Positions 51,500 to 60,789 of a stretch of 64,000 nt of DNA are shown piece after piece. Within the stretch, counting starts at the first letter, position 1, and every line of letters begins with the position of its first letter. Made by a program: the position numbers and the translations under genes. This DNA comes from Promicromonospora sukumoe 327MFSha3.1 (GTDB lineage Bacteria; Actinomycetota; Actinomycetes; Actinomycetales; Cellulomonadaceae), in the NCBI RefSeq assembly GCF_000385135.1, contig NZ_ARQM01000010.1:248001-312000 (forward strand), given 5' to 3'. The notes beneath the pieces were generated by a model that was not told the origin of the DNA, searched no databases, and saw only the letters and a program-made list of their open reading frames with translations.

Positions 51500-52423
51500 T
51501 CAGACGCGGACGACGACCTTGCCGCGCGTGTGGCCCGACTCGTTGGCGCGGTGCGCGTCGGCGGCGTCGGCCAGGTCGAAGACCTGCGCGACCTCGACGG
51601 ACAGCTTGCCGGCGTCGAACAGGGCGGTGAGCGCGTCCAGGTCGGCGGTCGAGGGGCGCACCCACACGTAGTGCCCGCCGTGCTCGCTGCGGGCGGTCGG
51701 GTCGGCGATCGAGGCGACCGTGCCGCCGTCGGCCAGGTTCTCGACGCTGGCCGCGACGGCCCCGTCGCCCACGAAGTCCAGGACGACGTCCACGCCGTCG
51801 GGCGCGAGGGCGCGCACGCGGTCGGCCAGGCCGTCGCCGTAGGTGACGGGCTCGGCGCCCAGCCCGCGCAGGAACTCGTGGTTCCGCTCGCTCGCGGTGC
51901 CGACGACGCGGGCGCCCAGCGCCCTGGCGATCTGCACGGCGAACGCGCCGACGCCGCCGGCCGCGGCGTGCACCAGCACGGTCTGGCCTTCCTTGACGCC
52001 GGCCCGCTGGATCGCCTGGTACGCGGTGAGGCCCGCGAGCGGCACCGCCGCGGCCTCCTCGAAGCTCAGCGACGCCGGCATGCGGGCCAGCGTGCGCACG
52101 GGCGCGGCCACCAGCTCGGCGAACGTGCCGCCGCGCACGGTGTCCTTGCGCACGTAGCCGTATACCTCGTCGCCCACCTGGTACTCGGGGGTGTCGAGGC
52201 CGACCTGCTCGACGACGCCCGCGACGTCCCAGCCCGGGATCGCCGGGAGCTCCGTGTCGATGAGACCCTGCAGGTACCCCTGGCGGATCTTCCAGTCGAC
52301 CGGGTTGACCGACGCCGCCTTCACCCGGACGACGACGGTGTCGGGGCCGATGTGGGGGTCCGGCTGCTCGGTGAGCTCCAGGACGTCCGCGCTGCCGAAC
52401 TCTGCATACGTGATCGCTCGCAT
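51500..52423 (-). CDS. NADP-dependent quinone-oxidoreductase-like MDR protein
   Basis: 307 aa from ATG 52423; upstream in-frame sequence is not conserved. The zinc-free medium-chain dehydrogenase fold shows VKAASVNPVDWKIRQGYLQG, GWDVAGVVEQVG and the cofactor segment VLVHAAAGGVGAFAVQIARA. Members reduce quinones or activated alkenes with NADPH. No partner gene suggests the substrate. Confidence 0.92.
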   Translation of the reverse strand: MRAITYAEFGSADVLELTEQPDPHIGPDTVVVRVKAASVNPVDWKIRQGYLQGLIDTELPAIPGWDVAGVVEQVGLDTPEYQVGDEVYGYVRKDTVRGGTFAELVAAPVRTLARMPASLSFEEAAAVPLAGLTAYQAIQRAGVKEGQTVLVHAAAGGVGAFAVQIARALGARVVGTASERNHEFLRGLGAEPVTYGDGLADRVRALAPDGVDVVLDFVGDGAVAASVENLADGGTVASIADPTARSEHGGHYVWVRPSTADLDALTALFDAGKLSVEVAQVFDLADAADAHRANESGHTRGKVVVRV

Positions 52424-52537
52424 GCAGGCGACAACCAGCGTTGCGGACGCGGGTATTCCGCGCCCGCCGGGTGGCCCGCGGCACACCGCGTCCTGCCGTC
52501 CCAGTAATAGTGTGCCAAGCGCCGCGCGCAACCCAAG

Positions 52538-52608
52538 GTGCGCTTCTACCCAGCCATTCGGCCCGGAACCGGCGTGATTTCGGGCCTAATGACTGGGTAG
52601 AAGCGCAC
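52538..52608. repeat. Palindrome F between ligD and the quinone-reductase-like gene
   Basis: 16-bp perfect arms GTGCGCTTCTACCCAG and CTGGGTAGAAGCGCAC with a further inner pairing GGCCCG/CGGGCC. It follows the ligD stop on the minus strand by 22 bp. Only this one copy is in the window. Confidence 0.88.
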
Positions 52609-52630
52609 ATCCGCGGCGTCGGGGCATTGC

Positions 52631-55162
52631 TCATCCCGGCGGCGGCACCTCCGCGACCACGTCCGACGCCGCCTTCTCCGGGCGCCAGCCCCGCCACACC
52701 GAGTGCCGCATGCGCCGCTCGCCCGAGGCGCCGTCCGAGCCCTCGACCCAGTCGGCGTACGTCACCTCGCCCACCAGGCTCGGCGTGACCCAGCGAGCGT
52801 CGGACGCGTCCTCCGGCGGCACCCCGGAGACCCCCGGCGTCTTGCGCTCCATGCCCCGCAGCCGCGCGGTGATCTCGCGGCGCTCGCGCTCGCTGAAGCC
52901 TGTGCCGACCCGGCCGACGTAGCGCAGGCCGCCGTCCTCGCCGTCGGGCACCGCCATGAGCAGCGAGCCCATCACCGACGCGTCGGCGCGGCCCGGGCGC
53001 CAGCCCACCACGACCACCTCCTGCATGGCCTGGTGCTTGATCTTGAGCCACTCCCGCGAGCGGCGTCCGGCATAGGTGGAGCTTCGCCGCTTGGCGACCA
53101 CGCCCTCCAGGCGCAGGGTGCGCGAGGTGCGGACGGCGGCGTCGAGGTCCCCGTCGAAGGCGGGCGGCAGGTGCACGGGCGGGCTCGGCGTGACCAGGGA
53201 CTCCAGCAGCTCGCGCCGCTCGGTGTAGGTGCGGCCGGTCACGTCCTCGCCGTCGGCCACCAGGACGTCGAACAGCATGAGGTCCACCTGGACCTGCGCG
53301 CGGGCACGCGCGACGTCGTGCTCCTTGCGCAGGTTGGCGCGGTGCTGCAGGCGGCGGAAGTCGGGCCGGCCGGCGCGGTCGAGGGCGACGATCTCGCCGT
53401 CGAGCACCACGGGCAGGCGGGCGGCGTCGACCTGGCCCGCGAGCGCCGCGAGCTCGGGGAAGGTGACGGTGAGGTCCTGGCCGGAGCGGCTGATCAGGCG
53501 GAGGGTGCCGGGGTCCTGGACGTGGGCGAGGGTGCGGAACCCGTCCCACTTCATCTCGAAGGCCCAGTCGTCGGGCCGGGTGAGGTCGCCGGGGGTGGCG
53601 GCGGTGGCGAGCATCGCGCGCCATCGGCCGCCCGGCGGAGTCTCGCGTCGGGTGCCGGTCTCGCGGGCCGCGGACGGCGCCGCGGGTTCGGCGGCGGACG
53701 GCGCTGGGGTGCCGGGCTGGGCCTTGGTGAGGTGGATGAGCCAGTTGTTCTCGGCGTCGCCGTCGCGTCCGCCGGTGCGGATGAGGGCGAGGCGGCGGGC
53801 GCCGCGCTCGGCGGAGTGCAGGGTGACGATGACCTCGTCGTCGCGCCATTTCTCGAGGTCGTAGGTGCCGGAGTCCCAGATGGTGACGTCGCCGGCCCCG
53901 TACTCGCCGCCGGGGATGCTGCCCTCGAACGACCCGTACTCCAGCGGGTGGTCCTCGGTCTGCACGGCCAGGTGGTTCTTGGTGGGGTCGGTGGGTTCGC
54001 CGCGGGGGAGTGCCCAGCTGACGAGCACGCCCTCGTGCTCCAGGCGGAAGTCCCAGTGCAGGCGGCGGGCGTGGTGCTCCTGGATGACGAAGGTGGGGTC
54101 GGGCTCGACCTGCGGGGCGGCAGTCTCGACAGGCTCGACCTGCGAGACCTGCGAGACCCGCGCGTCGCCGTCCGGCCCGAACGGCTCCGGTGTCTTCGCC
54201 GGGTCCCGCTTCGCGCGGTAGGTCTCCAGCTTCTGGAAGGTGGCCAGCCGCTCCGTCGTGGGCTCGAGGGCGGCGAGGTGTCCCTCCAGCAGGGGCGCGA
54301 GGAGGTCGCCGTCGGCGGCGATGCGGGCCAGCACGTCGTCGGGCGTGAGCTGGGCGAGCTCCGGGTCCTCCAGCTCCGCCCAGGTGCGGGGCGCGGCGAC
54401 CCAGGGCCGGTCGAGGCCGCGCAGGGAGTAGGGCGCGATGGTGGTCTTGCTGCCGTTGTTCTGCGACCAGTCGACGAGCACCTTGCCGGACCGCAGGGCC
54501 TTGCTCATGTCGCTGACCACCAGGTCGGGGTGCTCGGCCTCCAGGTAGCGGGCGAGCTCGTGCGCGACGGCGGAGACGGCGTCGGAGTCGAGACGGGTGT
54601 CGGCGGCCTTGCCCAGGGCGGCGTACAGGTGGATGCCCTTGGACCCGGAGGTGACGGGGTAGGGCTCCAGGTCCATGCCGCGCAGGATGTCGCGGGCCCA
54701 GCGGGCGACCTGTGCGCACTCGGCGAGGCCGGCGCCCGGCCCGGGGTCGAGGTCGAGCACGAGGCGGTCAGGGTCGAGCCGGGCCCCGGTGCGGCCGAAC
54801 TGCCACTGCGGCGTGTGCAGCTCCAGGGTGGCGGTCTGGCCCAGCCAGGTCAGGGTCGCGAGGTCGTTGACCAGCACGTAGTCGTTGGCGGACTTCTTGT
54901 GCTGGATCGACCTCCGCTTGACCCAGTCGGGGGTGGAGGCGTCGAGGTTCTTCTGGAAGAACATCTGCCCGCCGGTGCCGTCCGGCCACCGTTTGCGGGT
55001 GGCGGGGCGGTTGGCGGCGTGCGGCAGCAGCACCGGCGCCACCTCGGCCAGGTAGTGCAGCACCTCGCCCTTGGTGGTGCCGGACGCCGGGTAGAGCACC
55101 TTGTCGAGGTTGCTCAGGCGCAGGCGGTGCCCGTCGACCGTGACCGTCTGCGTCGTCGCCAT
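52631..55162 (-). CDS. ligD: NHEJ ATP-dependent DNA ligase LigD (polymerase-phosphoesterase-ligase)
   Basis: 843 aa, ATG start. Domains in order: primase-like polymerase (about 1-300, with VLDLDPGPG metal site), 3'-phosphoesterase (EEHH-type FVIQEHHARRLHWDFRLEHE), and ligase (about 510-840) with the nucleotidyl-acceptor motif FEMKWDGFRTL. This is the mycobacterial domain order. With Ku it repairs double-strand breaks by end joining. The linker between polymerase and phosphoesterase (about residues 318-350) has been enlarged by family E repeat DNA and reads SQVSQVEPVETAAPQVEP. It is divergent from the glutaredoxin-ku pair. Confidence 0.96.
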   Translation of the reverse strand: MATTQTVTVDGHRLRLSNLDKVLYPASGTTKGEVLHYLAEVAPVLLPHAANRPATRKRWPDGTGGQMFFQKNLDASTPDWVKRRSIQHKKSANDYVLVNDLATLTWLGQTATLELHTPQWQFGRTGARLDPDRLVLDLDPGPGAGLAECAQVARWARDILRGMDLEPYPVTSGSKGIHLYAALGKAADTRLDSDAVSAVAHELARYLEAEHPDLVVSDMSKALRSGKVLVDWSQNNGSKTTIAPYSLRGLDRPWVAAPRTWAELEDPELAQLTPDDVLARIAADGDLLAPLLEGHLAALEPTTERLATFQKLETYRAKRDPAKTPEPFGPDGDARVSQVSQVEPVETAAPQVEPDPTFVIQEHHARRLHWDFRLEHEGVLVSWALPRGEPTDPTKNHLAVQTEDHPLEYGSFEGSIPGGEYGAGDVTIWDSGTYDLEKWRDDEVIVTLHSAERGARRLALIRTGGRDGDAENNWLIHLTKAQPGTPAPSAAEPAAPSAARETGTRRETPPGGRWRAMLATAATPGDLTRPDDWAFEMKWDGFRTLAHVQDPGTLRLISRSGQDLTVTFPELAALAGQVDAARLPVVLDGEIVALDRAGRPDFRRLQHRANLRKEHDVARARAQVQVDLMLFDVLVADGEDVTGRTYTERRELLESLVTPSPPVHLPPAFDGDLDAAVRTSRTLRLEGVVAKRRSSTYAGRRSREWLKIKHQAMQEVVVVGWRPGRADASVMGSLLMAVPDGEDGGLRYVGRVGTGFSERERREITARLRGMERKTPGVSGVPPEDASDARWVTPSLVGEVTYADWVEGSDGASGERRMRHSVWRGWRPEKAASDVVAEVPPPG
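54122..54140. repeat. Family E 19-base repeat inside ligD
   Basis: AGTCTCGACAGGCTCGACC, followed by short TGCGAGACC echoes to about 54160. It encodes part of the LigD interdomain linker. Confidence 0.88.
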
Positions 55163-55248
55163 CCCACCATCGTGCCGCCGCCCGGGCGCGCGCGCTCGGA
55201 GTCGCCGAGATCACTCGGACGGGGTCGTGACGGGGTGAAGAACTCCGC

Positions 55249-55254
55249 TAGGCT
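55249..55254 (+). promoter_or_regulatory. -10 box for the glutaredoxin gene, leaderless type
   Basis: TAGGCT, 7 nt, then GTG 55262; GTGACG 16 nt upstream is a possible -35. Confidence 0.6.
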
Positions 55255-55261
55255 CCGGCGC

Positions 55262-55579
55262 GTGATTTCTGACATCTCGACCGACGCGTTCGCCTCGCCC
55301 CTGACGGCGGCCGGCGACGCGCCGTCGACCCGGCCCGAGCGCCTCACCGTCTACGGCGCCGAGTGGTGCCGGGACTGCCGCCGCAGCAAGGCCGTGCTGG
55401 ACGTGCGCCGCGTGGACTACGTCTACGTGGACCTCGTCGCGGAGCCGGCGCGGGCCGACGAGGCCGAGGCGTTGACCGGGCGCAAGCAGATCCCCGTGCT
55501 GGTCTTCCCGGACGGCGAGCACCTGGTGGAGCCCACCAACGCGGAGCTCTGCGAGAAGCTGGACCGCGCGGGCCTCTGA
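55262..55579 (+). CDS. Glutaredoxin-like protein (mycoredoxin type)
   Basis: 105 aa from GTG 55262. The thioredoxin-fold core has the active site WCRDCRRSK (CxxC), the cis-Pro loop KQIPVLVFPDG and a C-terminal helix. In mycothiol-using bacteria such proteins reduce mycothiol-protein mixed disulfides. It lies between ligD and ku, 56 bp before ku, and may share its transcript. Confidence 0.88.
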   Translation: MISDISTDAFASPLTAAGDAPSTRPERLTVYGAEWCRDCRRSKAVLDVRRVDYVYVDLVAEPARADEAEALTGRKQIPVLVFPDGEHLVEPTNAELCEKLDRAGL

Positions 55580-55635
55580 CGTCGGTCAGGGCTTAAACCT
55601 GGGCATGTAGTGCGCTTGGGGCGCACCATAGAAGG

Positions 55636-56442
55636 ATGAGGGCCATCTGGAAGGGTGCCGTGACCTTCGGTCTCGTCAACGTCCCGGTCAAGGTCTACAG
55701 CGCGACCGAGGACCACGACGTGCCGTTGCACCAGGTGCATGACGCCGACGGCGGACGCATCCGGTACAAGCGCGTGTGCGAGATCGACGGCGAGGTGGTG
55801 CCGTACGAGCACATCGACAAGGCGTACGACGACGGCGAGCGCACCGTGGTGCTCACCAAGCAGGACCTCGCCGACCTGCCCGCCGAGCGGGACCGGGAGA
55901 TCTCGGTGGTCGAGTTCGTGCCGAGCGACCAGATCGACCCGATCATGTTCGACCGGACCTACTACCTGGAGCCCGACTCCAAGTCCACGAAGGCGTACGT
56001 GCTGCTGCGCCGCACGCTGGAGGAGACCGACCGCACCGCGGTCGTGAAGTTCGCGCTCCGGCAGCGCACCCGGCTCGCGGCGCTGCGTGTGCGGGACGAG
56101 GTGCTGGTGCTGCAGACCCTCCTGTGGGCCGACGAGATCCGCGAGGCCACGTTCCCGTCCCTGGACGAGCCCGCGAAGGTCAGCGCCAAGGAGATGACGA
56201 TGTCGGCGCAGCTCGTGAGCAGCTTCGAGGCGGACTTCACGCCCGAGGACTACGAGGACGAGTACCAGGTGCAGCTGCGCAAGCTCGTGGACGCGAAGCT
56301 GGAGGCCGGCGAGAGCGTCGACACGGCCGCCACCTTCGGTGAGCAGGCCGAGGAGGAGGGCGGGGGCGCCGAGGTCGTGGACCTCATGGAGGCCCTCAAG
56401 CGTTCCGTCGCGGACGCGAAGAAGTCCCGCAAGACCGGCTGA
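55636..56442 (+). CDS. ku: Ku DNA end-binding protein
   Basis: 268 aa, ATG with GAAGG upstream. The start MRAIWKGAVTFGLVNVPVK and the block YYLEPDSKSTKAYVLLRRTL are diagnostic of bacterial Ku. It forms a homodimeric ring on DNA ends and recruits LigD, encoded divergently 470 bp away. The Lys-rich C-terminal tail (ADAKKSRKTG) is the short form without an extended basic tail. Confidence 0.97.
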   Translation: MRAIWKGAVTFGLVNVPVKVYSATEDHDVPLHQVHDADGGRIRYKRVCEIDGEVVPYEHIDKAYDDGERTVVLTKQDLADLPAERDREISVVEFVPSDQIDPIMFDRTYYLEPDSKSTKAYVLLRRTLEETDRTAVVKFALRQRTRLAALRVRDEVLVLQTLLWADEIREATFPSLDEPAKVSAKEMTMSAQLVSSFEADFTPEDYEDEYQVQLRKLVDAKLEAGESVDTAATFGEQAEEEGGGAEVVDLMEALKRSVADAKKSRKTG

Positions 56443-56466
56443 GCCGCCCGGCCGGACCGCCCCGGC

Positions 56467-56964
56467 TCACGCGGACAGGTGGTCCGCCAGGCCGCGTTCC
56501 CCCGCGCGCATCACCCGCGAGTGCGCCCAGGCCAGCGGGCCGGGGGCCACGCGCGCCGCCCCGCGGAACCAGGCCGGCACCGGCGCCACCTGCCAGACCA
56601 GGCGCACGTCCGTGCGCGGCCGGCCGGGCGCCGAGGCGTCCGAGACCGCCACGTCGGCGAGCCCCGTCAGGTCCCCGGAGACGTCCAGCCGCGCACGCCC
56701 GGGCACGCCGTCGGACGGCGCCGTCGTCTCCACGAGGTCCAGCCGGAACGCCAGCGCGTACCCCAGCGGGCTGCGGACCCGCAGCCGGGCCCACGTCCCG
56801 GGCGCCGCCAGCCCGTCGGAGCCGACGGCGCTCCCCGTCTCGTCGGCGGTGAGGCCCGGCCACCAGTCGGGCCAGGTGAACCGCGGGTCGGCGAGCACCG
56901 ACCAGACCCGCGCCGGGGCCTCGGCCGGCTGCCAGAGCGACTTGAGCACGAACATGGCGCTCAT
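56467..56964 (-). CDS. SRPBCC/polyketide-cyclase-like lipid-binding-fold protein
   Basis: 165 aa from ATG 56964. The pattern AEAPARVWSVLADPRFTWPDW, YALAFRLDLVE and a long C-terminal helix (WAHSRVMRAGERGLADHL) fits START/SRPBCC small-molecule-binding proteins. It ends 24 bp from the convergent ku gene and is divergent from the metallophosphoesterase gene. No specific role can be given. Confidence 0.8.
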   Translation of the reverse strand: MSAMFVLKSLWQPAEAPARVWSVLADPRFTWPDWWPGLTADETGSAVGSDGLAAPGTWARLRVRSPLGYALAFRLDLVETTAPSDGVPGRARLDVSGDLTGLADVAVSDASAPGRPRTDVRLVWQVAPVPAWFRGAARVAPGPLAWAHSRVMRAGERGLADHLSA

Positions 56965-57012
56965 CGTGCCAGCGACGGGTGACCGGTGCGCGTGCATGAA
57001 AAGGTAGAGACG

Positions 57013-58680
57013 ATGAGTCGTTCGAAACCGCCCCGCTGGCTGCGCTGGACCCTCGCGGGAGCGGCAGCCGCCCTGCTGTGCCTCATGTTCGGGATCACCA
57101 CCGCCAAGGCAGACCTCAGCCTCGGCCCGCACGAGGCGACCTACGCGATCACCGCGGACGACGAGCTCGTCGCCGACCTCGGCCCGCTCGGCACGGTCGT
57201 GACGGACTCGCCGCTGCCCCTGACGCTCGGCGTGCGCATCACGGTGCACGAGATCCCCGCGGACCTCGCCGCCGTCGACGCCGCCAGCTTCGACGCGCTC
57301 GCGGGCGACCTCGATGGGTACCTCCAGTTCTTCGACACCCCGCAGCAGACGGTGCGCACCGTCGCGACGGCACTGGTCTGGGACGCCCTGCGCGGCGCGG
57401 CCCTCGCGGCGGTCGTGCTGGTCGGCGGCGCCTACGGCATCCGGCTCCTGCTCGGTGCCGCCCGACGGCGTGAGCTCGGCCGGGCCATGGCGGCCCGTAC
57501 CTGGGAGATCACCGCCTCCGCCGTCGTCGTCGTGCTGGTGGCCGCGACCGCGACGGCGAGCGCCGGACCCGAGGAGCGTGCGGCGCTGCCCGCGTCGCCG
57601 GTGTTCGCGGGGACGGCGCTGGAGGGCGCGCGGATCACGGGCCGTCTGGCGGGCGTGATCGACACGTACAGCGGTCAGCTCGTGGACACGTACCAGGCGA
57701 ACGAGGTGTTCTACGCGGGCGCCCGGGAGAAGCTGATGGCGGCGTGGGACGCGCGGGTCGCGGAGCAGGACGCGGCGCGGGCCGAGGACGGCGCCACGGC
57801 GTCGGCGGACCCGGACGCGCCCGACTACGTGACGTTCCTCGTGGTCTCGGACCTGCACTGCAACACGGGGATGACGCCGCTGATCCGGGACCTCGCGGAG
57901 AGCCTGGCGCCCGACGTCATGCTGAACGCGGGGGACACCACGATCAACGGCACCAGCGTGGAGTCGGTGTGCGTGGACTCGTTCGCTTCCGCGGTGCCCG
58001 ACGGCGTCCCGTTCGTCGTCGCCGACGGCAACCACGACTCGCGCCTGACGACGGCCACGGAGCTGGCCAACCGGCAGGTCGTGCTCGACGGCGAGGTGGT
58101 CGAGGTGGAGGGCGTGCGGATCCTGGGTGACCGGGACCCGCTGGAGACGCGGATCGGCGGCGGCACGGTGATCGCGCGCGAGGAGACGCCCGCGCAGGCC
58201 GGGGAGCGGCTGCGGGACACTGCGTGCGAGGCGGCCGGCGAGCCGGGGCTCGGCGGGTACACGGGCGAGGACCGGGTGGACCTGCTGATGATCCACCAGC
58301 CCGCGGTGGGTGACGCGGCCCTGGAGTCGGGCTGCGTGCCGTTCCAGCTCTCGGGGCACATGCACAAGCGGATCGGGCCGGAGGTCGTCGGCTACGGGGT
58401 GCGGTACGTCAACGCGAGCACGGGCGGGGCCTCGAAGGGCAACACGTCGGTGGGGCCGCTGCGCGACACCTCGCAGATGACGGTGCTGCGGTTCGACCCG
58501 GAGCGGCGCAGGTTCGTGGACTGGCAGCTCGTGGAGGTCACTCCCGAAGGGGAGGCTGCCGTGAGCGAGCGGCAGGCGATCCCGCCGACCGTCCCGCTGC
58601 CCGCCGAGGTGCCGGACGAGGCACCCGGTGACGTCCCGGGTGCCGGAAGCACGCCGTCGTCCTCGCCGTCGGGCAACTAG
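57013..58680 (+). CDS. Membrane-bound metallophosphoesterase
   Basis: 555 aa from ATG 57013. Three membrane helices lie in the N-terminal third (LAGAAAALLCLMFGITTA, a helix near residue 140 and one near residue 175), with an extracytoplasmic beta-rich segment between the first two. The C-terminal calcineurin-like domain shows all metal motifs: VVSDLHCN, NAGDTTING, DGNHDS and SGHMHKR. This topology predicts an outward-facing phosphoesterase. The Pro/Ser-rich tail is disordered. Substrate unknown. Confidence 0.88.
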   Translation: MSRSKPPRWLRWTLAGAAAALLCLMFGITTAKADLSLGPHEATYAITADDELVADLGPLGTVVTDSPLPLTLGVRITVHEIPADLAAVDAASFDALAGDLDGYLQFFDTPQQTVRTVATALVWDALRGAALAAVVLVGGAYGIRLLLGAARRRELGRAMAARTWEITASAVVVVLVAATATASAGPEERAALPASPVFAGTALEGARITGRLAGVIDTYSGQLVDTYQANEVFYAGAREKLMAAWDARVAEQDAARAEDGATASADPDAPDYVTFLVVSDLHCNTGMTPLIRDLAESLAPDVMLNAGDTTINGTSVESVCVDSFASAVPDGVPFVVADGNHDSRLTTATELANRQVVLDGEVVEVEGVRILGDRDPLETRIGGGTVIAREETPAQAGERLRDTACEAAGEPGLGGYTGEDRVDLLMIHQPAVGDAALESGCVPFQLSGHMHKRIGPEVVGYGVRYVNASTGGASKGNTSVGPLRDTSQMTVLRFDPERRRFVDWQLVEVTPEGEAAVSERQAIPPTVPLPAEVPDEAPGDVPGAGSTPSSSPSGN

Positions 58681-58683
58681 GCT
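58678..58683 (+). promoter_or_regulatory. -10 box for the DtxR-family gene, leaderless type
   Basis: TAGGCT, 6 nt, then GTG 58690. The first three bases are also the stop codon of the metallophosphoesterase gene. Confidence 0.55.
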
Positions 58684-58689
58684 CGGGGC

Positions 58690-59424
58690 GTGGAGATCAC
58701 TACCGACCCGGCCGAGCTGACGCCCGTCGCCCAGGACTACCTGAAGGCCGTGTGGTCGGCGCAGGAGTGGTCGGACGAGAAGGTGACCACCAAGCACCTG
58801 GCCGACCGCCTCGGGGTGGGCGCGTCCACGGTGTCCGAGACGGTGCGCCGGCTGAGCGGGCAGGGCCTCCTGGAGCACGAGCGGTACGGCGCGATCCGGC
58901 TGACCGACGACGGCCGCCGGCTCGCGCTGGTGATGGTGCGCCGGCACCGGCTGCTGGAGACGTTCCTCGTGGAACAGCTCGGGTACGGCTGGGACGAGGT
59001 GCACGACGAGGCCGAGGTGCTGGAGCACGCGGTCTCGGACGTGTTCGTGGAGCGCATGGCGGAGCGGCTGGGCAACCCGTCGCGCGACCCGCACGGCGAC
59101 CCGATCCCGGCGGCGGACGGCACCGTGGTGCGGCCTGACGCCGTGCCGCTGTCGTCCATGCACGCGGGCGACGCGGGCACCGTGGTGCGCATCTCCGACG
59201 CCGACCCGGAGGCCCTGCGCTACCTCGCCGAGCTGGGCCTGGACCTGGACATCCGGGTGGAGGTCACCACGCGGCGCGAGTTCGCCGGAACGGTCGCCGT
59301 CGCCTGGACCTGTCCGCCCGTCCCGGGAGCTGACGGCGCGGCGGACGACGGAGCGGACGGCGACGAGCGCGTGGCCGATCTCGGGCTGCTGGCGGCCTCC
59401 CGCGTGTGGGTGGCCCAGGAGTAG
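58690..59424 (+). CDS. DtxR/MntR-family metal-dependent regulator
   Basis: 244 aa. An N-terminal winged helix (TTKHLADRLGVGASTVSETVRRL), a dimerisation domain with the metal-ligand segments DEVHDEAEVLEHAVSD and RDPHGDPIP, and a C-terminal SH3-like/FeoA domain give the full DtxR layout. Such proteins repress iron or manganese genes when metal is bound. Whether this one or another regulator reads the iron box at 47863 cannot be decided from sequence; the SIRxMntR-like dimer domain favours manganese slightly. Confidence 0.92.
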   Translation: MEITTDPAELTPVAQDYLKAVWSAQEWSDEKVTTKHLADRLGVGASTVSETVRRLSGQGLLEHERYGAIRLTDDGRRLALVMVRRHRLLETFLVEQLGYGWDEVHDEAEVLEHAVSDVFVERMAERLGNPSRDPHGDPIPAADGTVVRPDAVPLSSMHAGDAGTVVRISDADPEALRYLAELGLDLDIRVEVTTRREFAGTVAVAWTCPPVPGADGAADDGADGDERVADLGLLAASRVWVAQE

Positions 59425-59501
59425 TCTTCTTCCCGTTCCTCACTGCTCGTCGCCGGTGTCGCCGACGCATCCCCCGAATCGATACGACTCCCGGAGAGAC
59501 C

Positions 59502-60743
59502 ATGGCGACCAGCGCCCCTCAGAACGCCCCGGACCAGGCGCCGGACCAGGCGACGAGCCCCGGCTCGATGCGCCGGGCCGCGCCCGCGCTCGTCGCGCTC
59601 GCCGTGGGCGGGTTCACCATCGGCACCACCGAGTTCGCCGCCATGGGCCTGCTGCCCGACGTCGGTGCCGACCTCGGCGCGACCGACCCCCAGGTGGGGC
59701 ACACCATCACGGCGTACGCGCTCGGCGTCGTCGTCGGGGCGCCGCTGCTGACCGTGGCCGCGGCGCGCATGTCGCGCAAGCGCCTGCTGCTCGCGCTGAT
59801 GGGCTTCTACACGGTCGCGAACGTGCTGTCCGCGGCCGCGCCCGACATCGGCTGGCTCGTGGCCGGCCGGTTCCTCGCGGGCCTGCCGCACGGCGCGTTC
59901 TTCGGCGTCGGCGCCGCGGTCGGTGCCGCCGTGGCCGGACCGGCCCAGCGCGGCCGGGCGGTCGCGACGATGATGACCGGCCTGACCATCGCGAACGTCG
60001 TCGGCGTGCCGCTGTCGACGTGGGTGGGGCAGGCCTTCGGCTGGCGCACCTCCTACGTGCTGATCGGCGCGCTCGGGATCGCGACGCTCCTGGGGCTGTG
60101 GCGCCTGATCCCGGCCGGCGCGGGCGGCGAGGGCCGCTCGGTGCGCACCGAGCTGGCCACCCTGCGCAACGCCCCGCTGTGGTTCGCGTTCGTGGCCGGG
60201 GCCATCGGGTTCGGCGGCATGTTCGCCGTCTACACCTACGTGGCCCCCACCATGACGGGCGTCACCGGCCTGCCGGGCGGGGCCGTGCCGTGGGTGCTGG
60301 CCTTGTTCGGCGTCGGCATGACCGTGGGCACGCAGATCGGCGGGCGGCTCGCCGACCGCGGCGTGCTGCGCGCCGTCCTGATCGGCTTCGTGGCCACGGC
60401 GGCGTCGCTCGTCCTGTTCGCGCTGACCGGCGCGTCCGTGGTGCCCGCGCTGGTCTCCCTGTTCCTGCTGGGCGTCACCTCGCAGATGCTCGGCCTCGCG
60501 TTCCAGACCCGGCTCATGGACCTGTCGCCCGGCGCGCCGTCGCTCGGCGCGGCGCTGTGCCACGCCGGCCTCAACGTCGCCAACGGCGCCGGCGCGTTCC
60601 TGGGCGGCGTCGTCATCGACGCCGGCTGGGGCTACCTGGCACCCGCCTGGGCCGGCGCCGTCGTCACCGTGCTGGGCCTCGGCATGATCCTGGCCTTCGG
60701 GCGGCAGCGAGTCGTGCACCAGCACACGGAGACCCCACTGTGA
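59502..60743 (+). CDS. MFS transporter, AraJ/DHA1-like
   Basis: 413 aa from ATG 59502, preceded by GGAGAGA. Twelve helices; the first contains ALAVGGFTIGTTEFAAMGLL, a hallmark of the AraJ/YdhP-type efflux group, and helix 5 contains GLTIANVVGVPLSTWVGQ. Probable proton-driven exporter of a small metabolite or drug. Confidence 0.93.
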   Translation: MATSAPQNAPDQAPDQATSPGSMRRAAPALVALAVGGFTIGTTEFAAMGLLPDVGADLGATDPQVGHTITAYALGVVVGAPLLTVAAARMSRKRLLLALMGFYTVANVLSAAAPDIGWLVAGRFLAGLPHGAFFGVGAAVGAAVAGPAQRGRAVATMMTGLTIANVVGVPLSTWVGQAFGWRTSYVLIGALGIATLLGLWRLIPAGAGGEGRSVRTELATLRNAPLWFAFVAGAIGFGGMFAVYTYVAPTMTGVTGLPGGAVPWVLALFGVGMTVGTQIGGRLADRGVLRAVLIGFVATAASLVLFALTGASVVPALVSLFLLGVTSQMLGLAFQTRLMDLSPGAPSLGAALCHAGLNVANGAGAFLGGVVIDAGWGYLAPAWAGAVVTVLGLGMILAFGRQRVVHQHTETPL

Positions 60744-60776
60744 CCCAGGATTCAGCAATGTCCCAGCCTGCGCCGG

Positions 60777-60782
60777 TAGCGT
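60777..60782 (+). promoter_or_regulatory. -10 box for the VKOR gene, leaderless type
   Basis: TAGCGT, 7 nt, then GTG 60790. Confidence 0.55.
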
Positions 60783-60789
60783 AGGGCGG

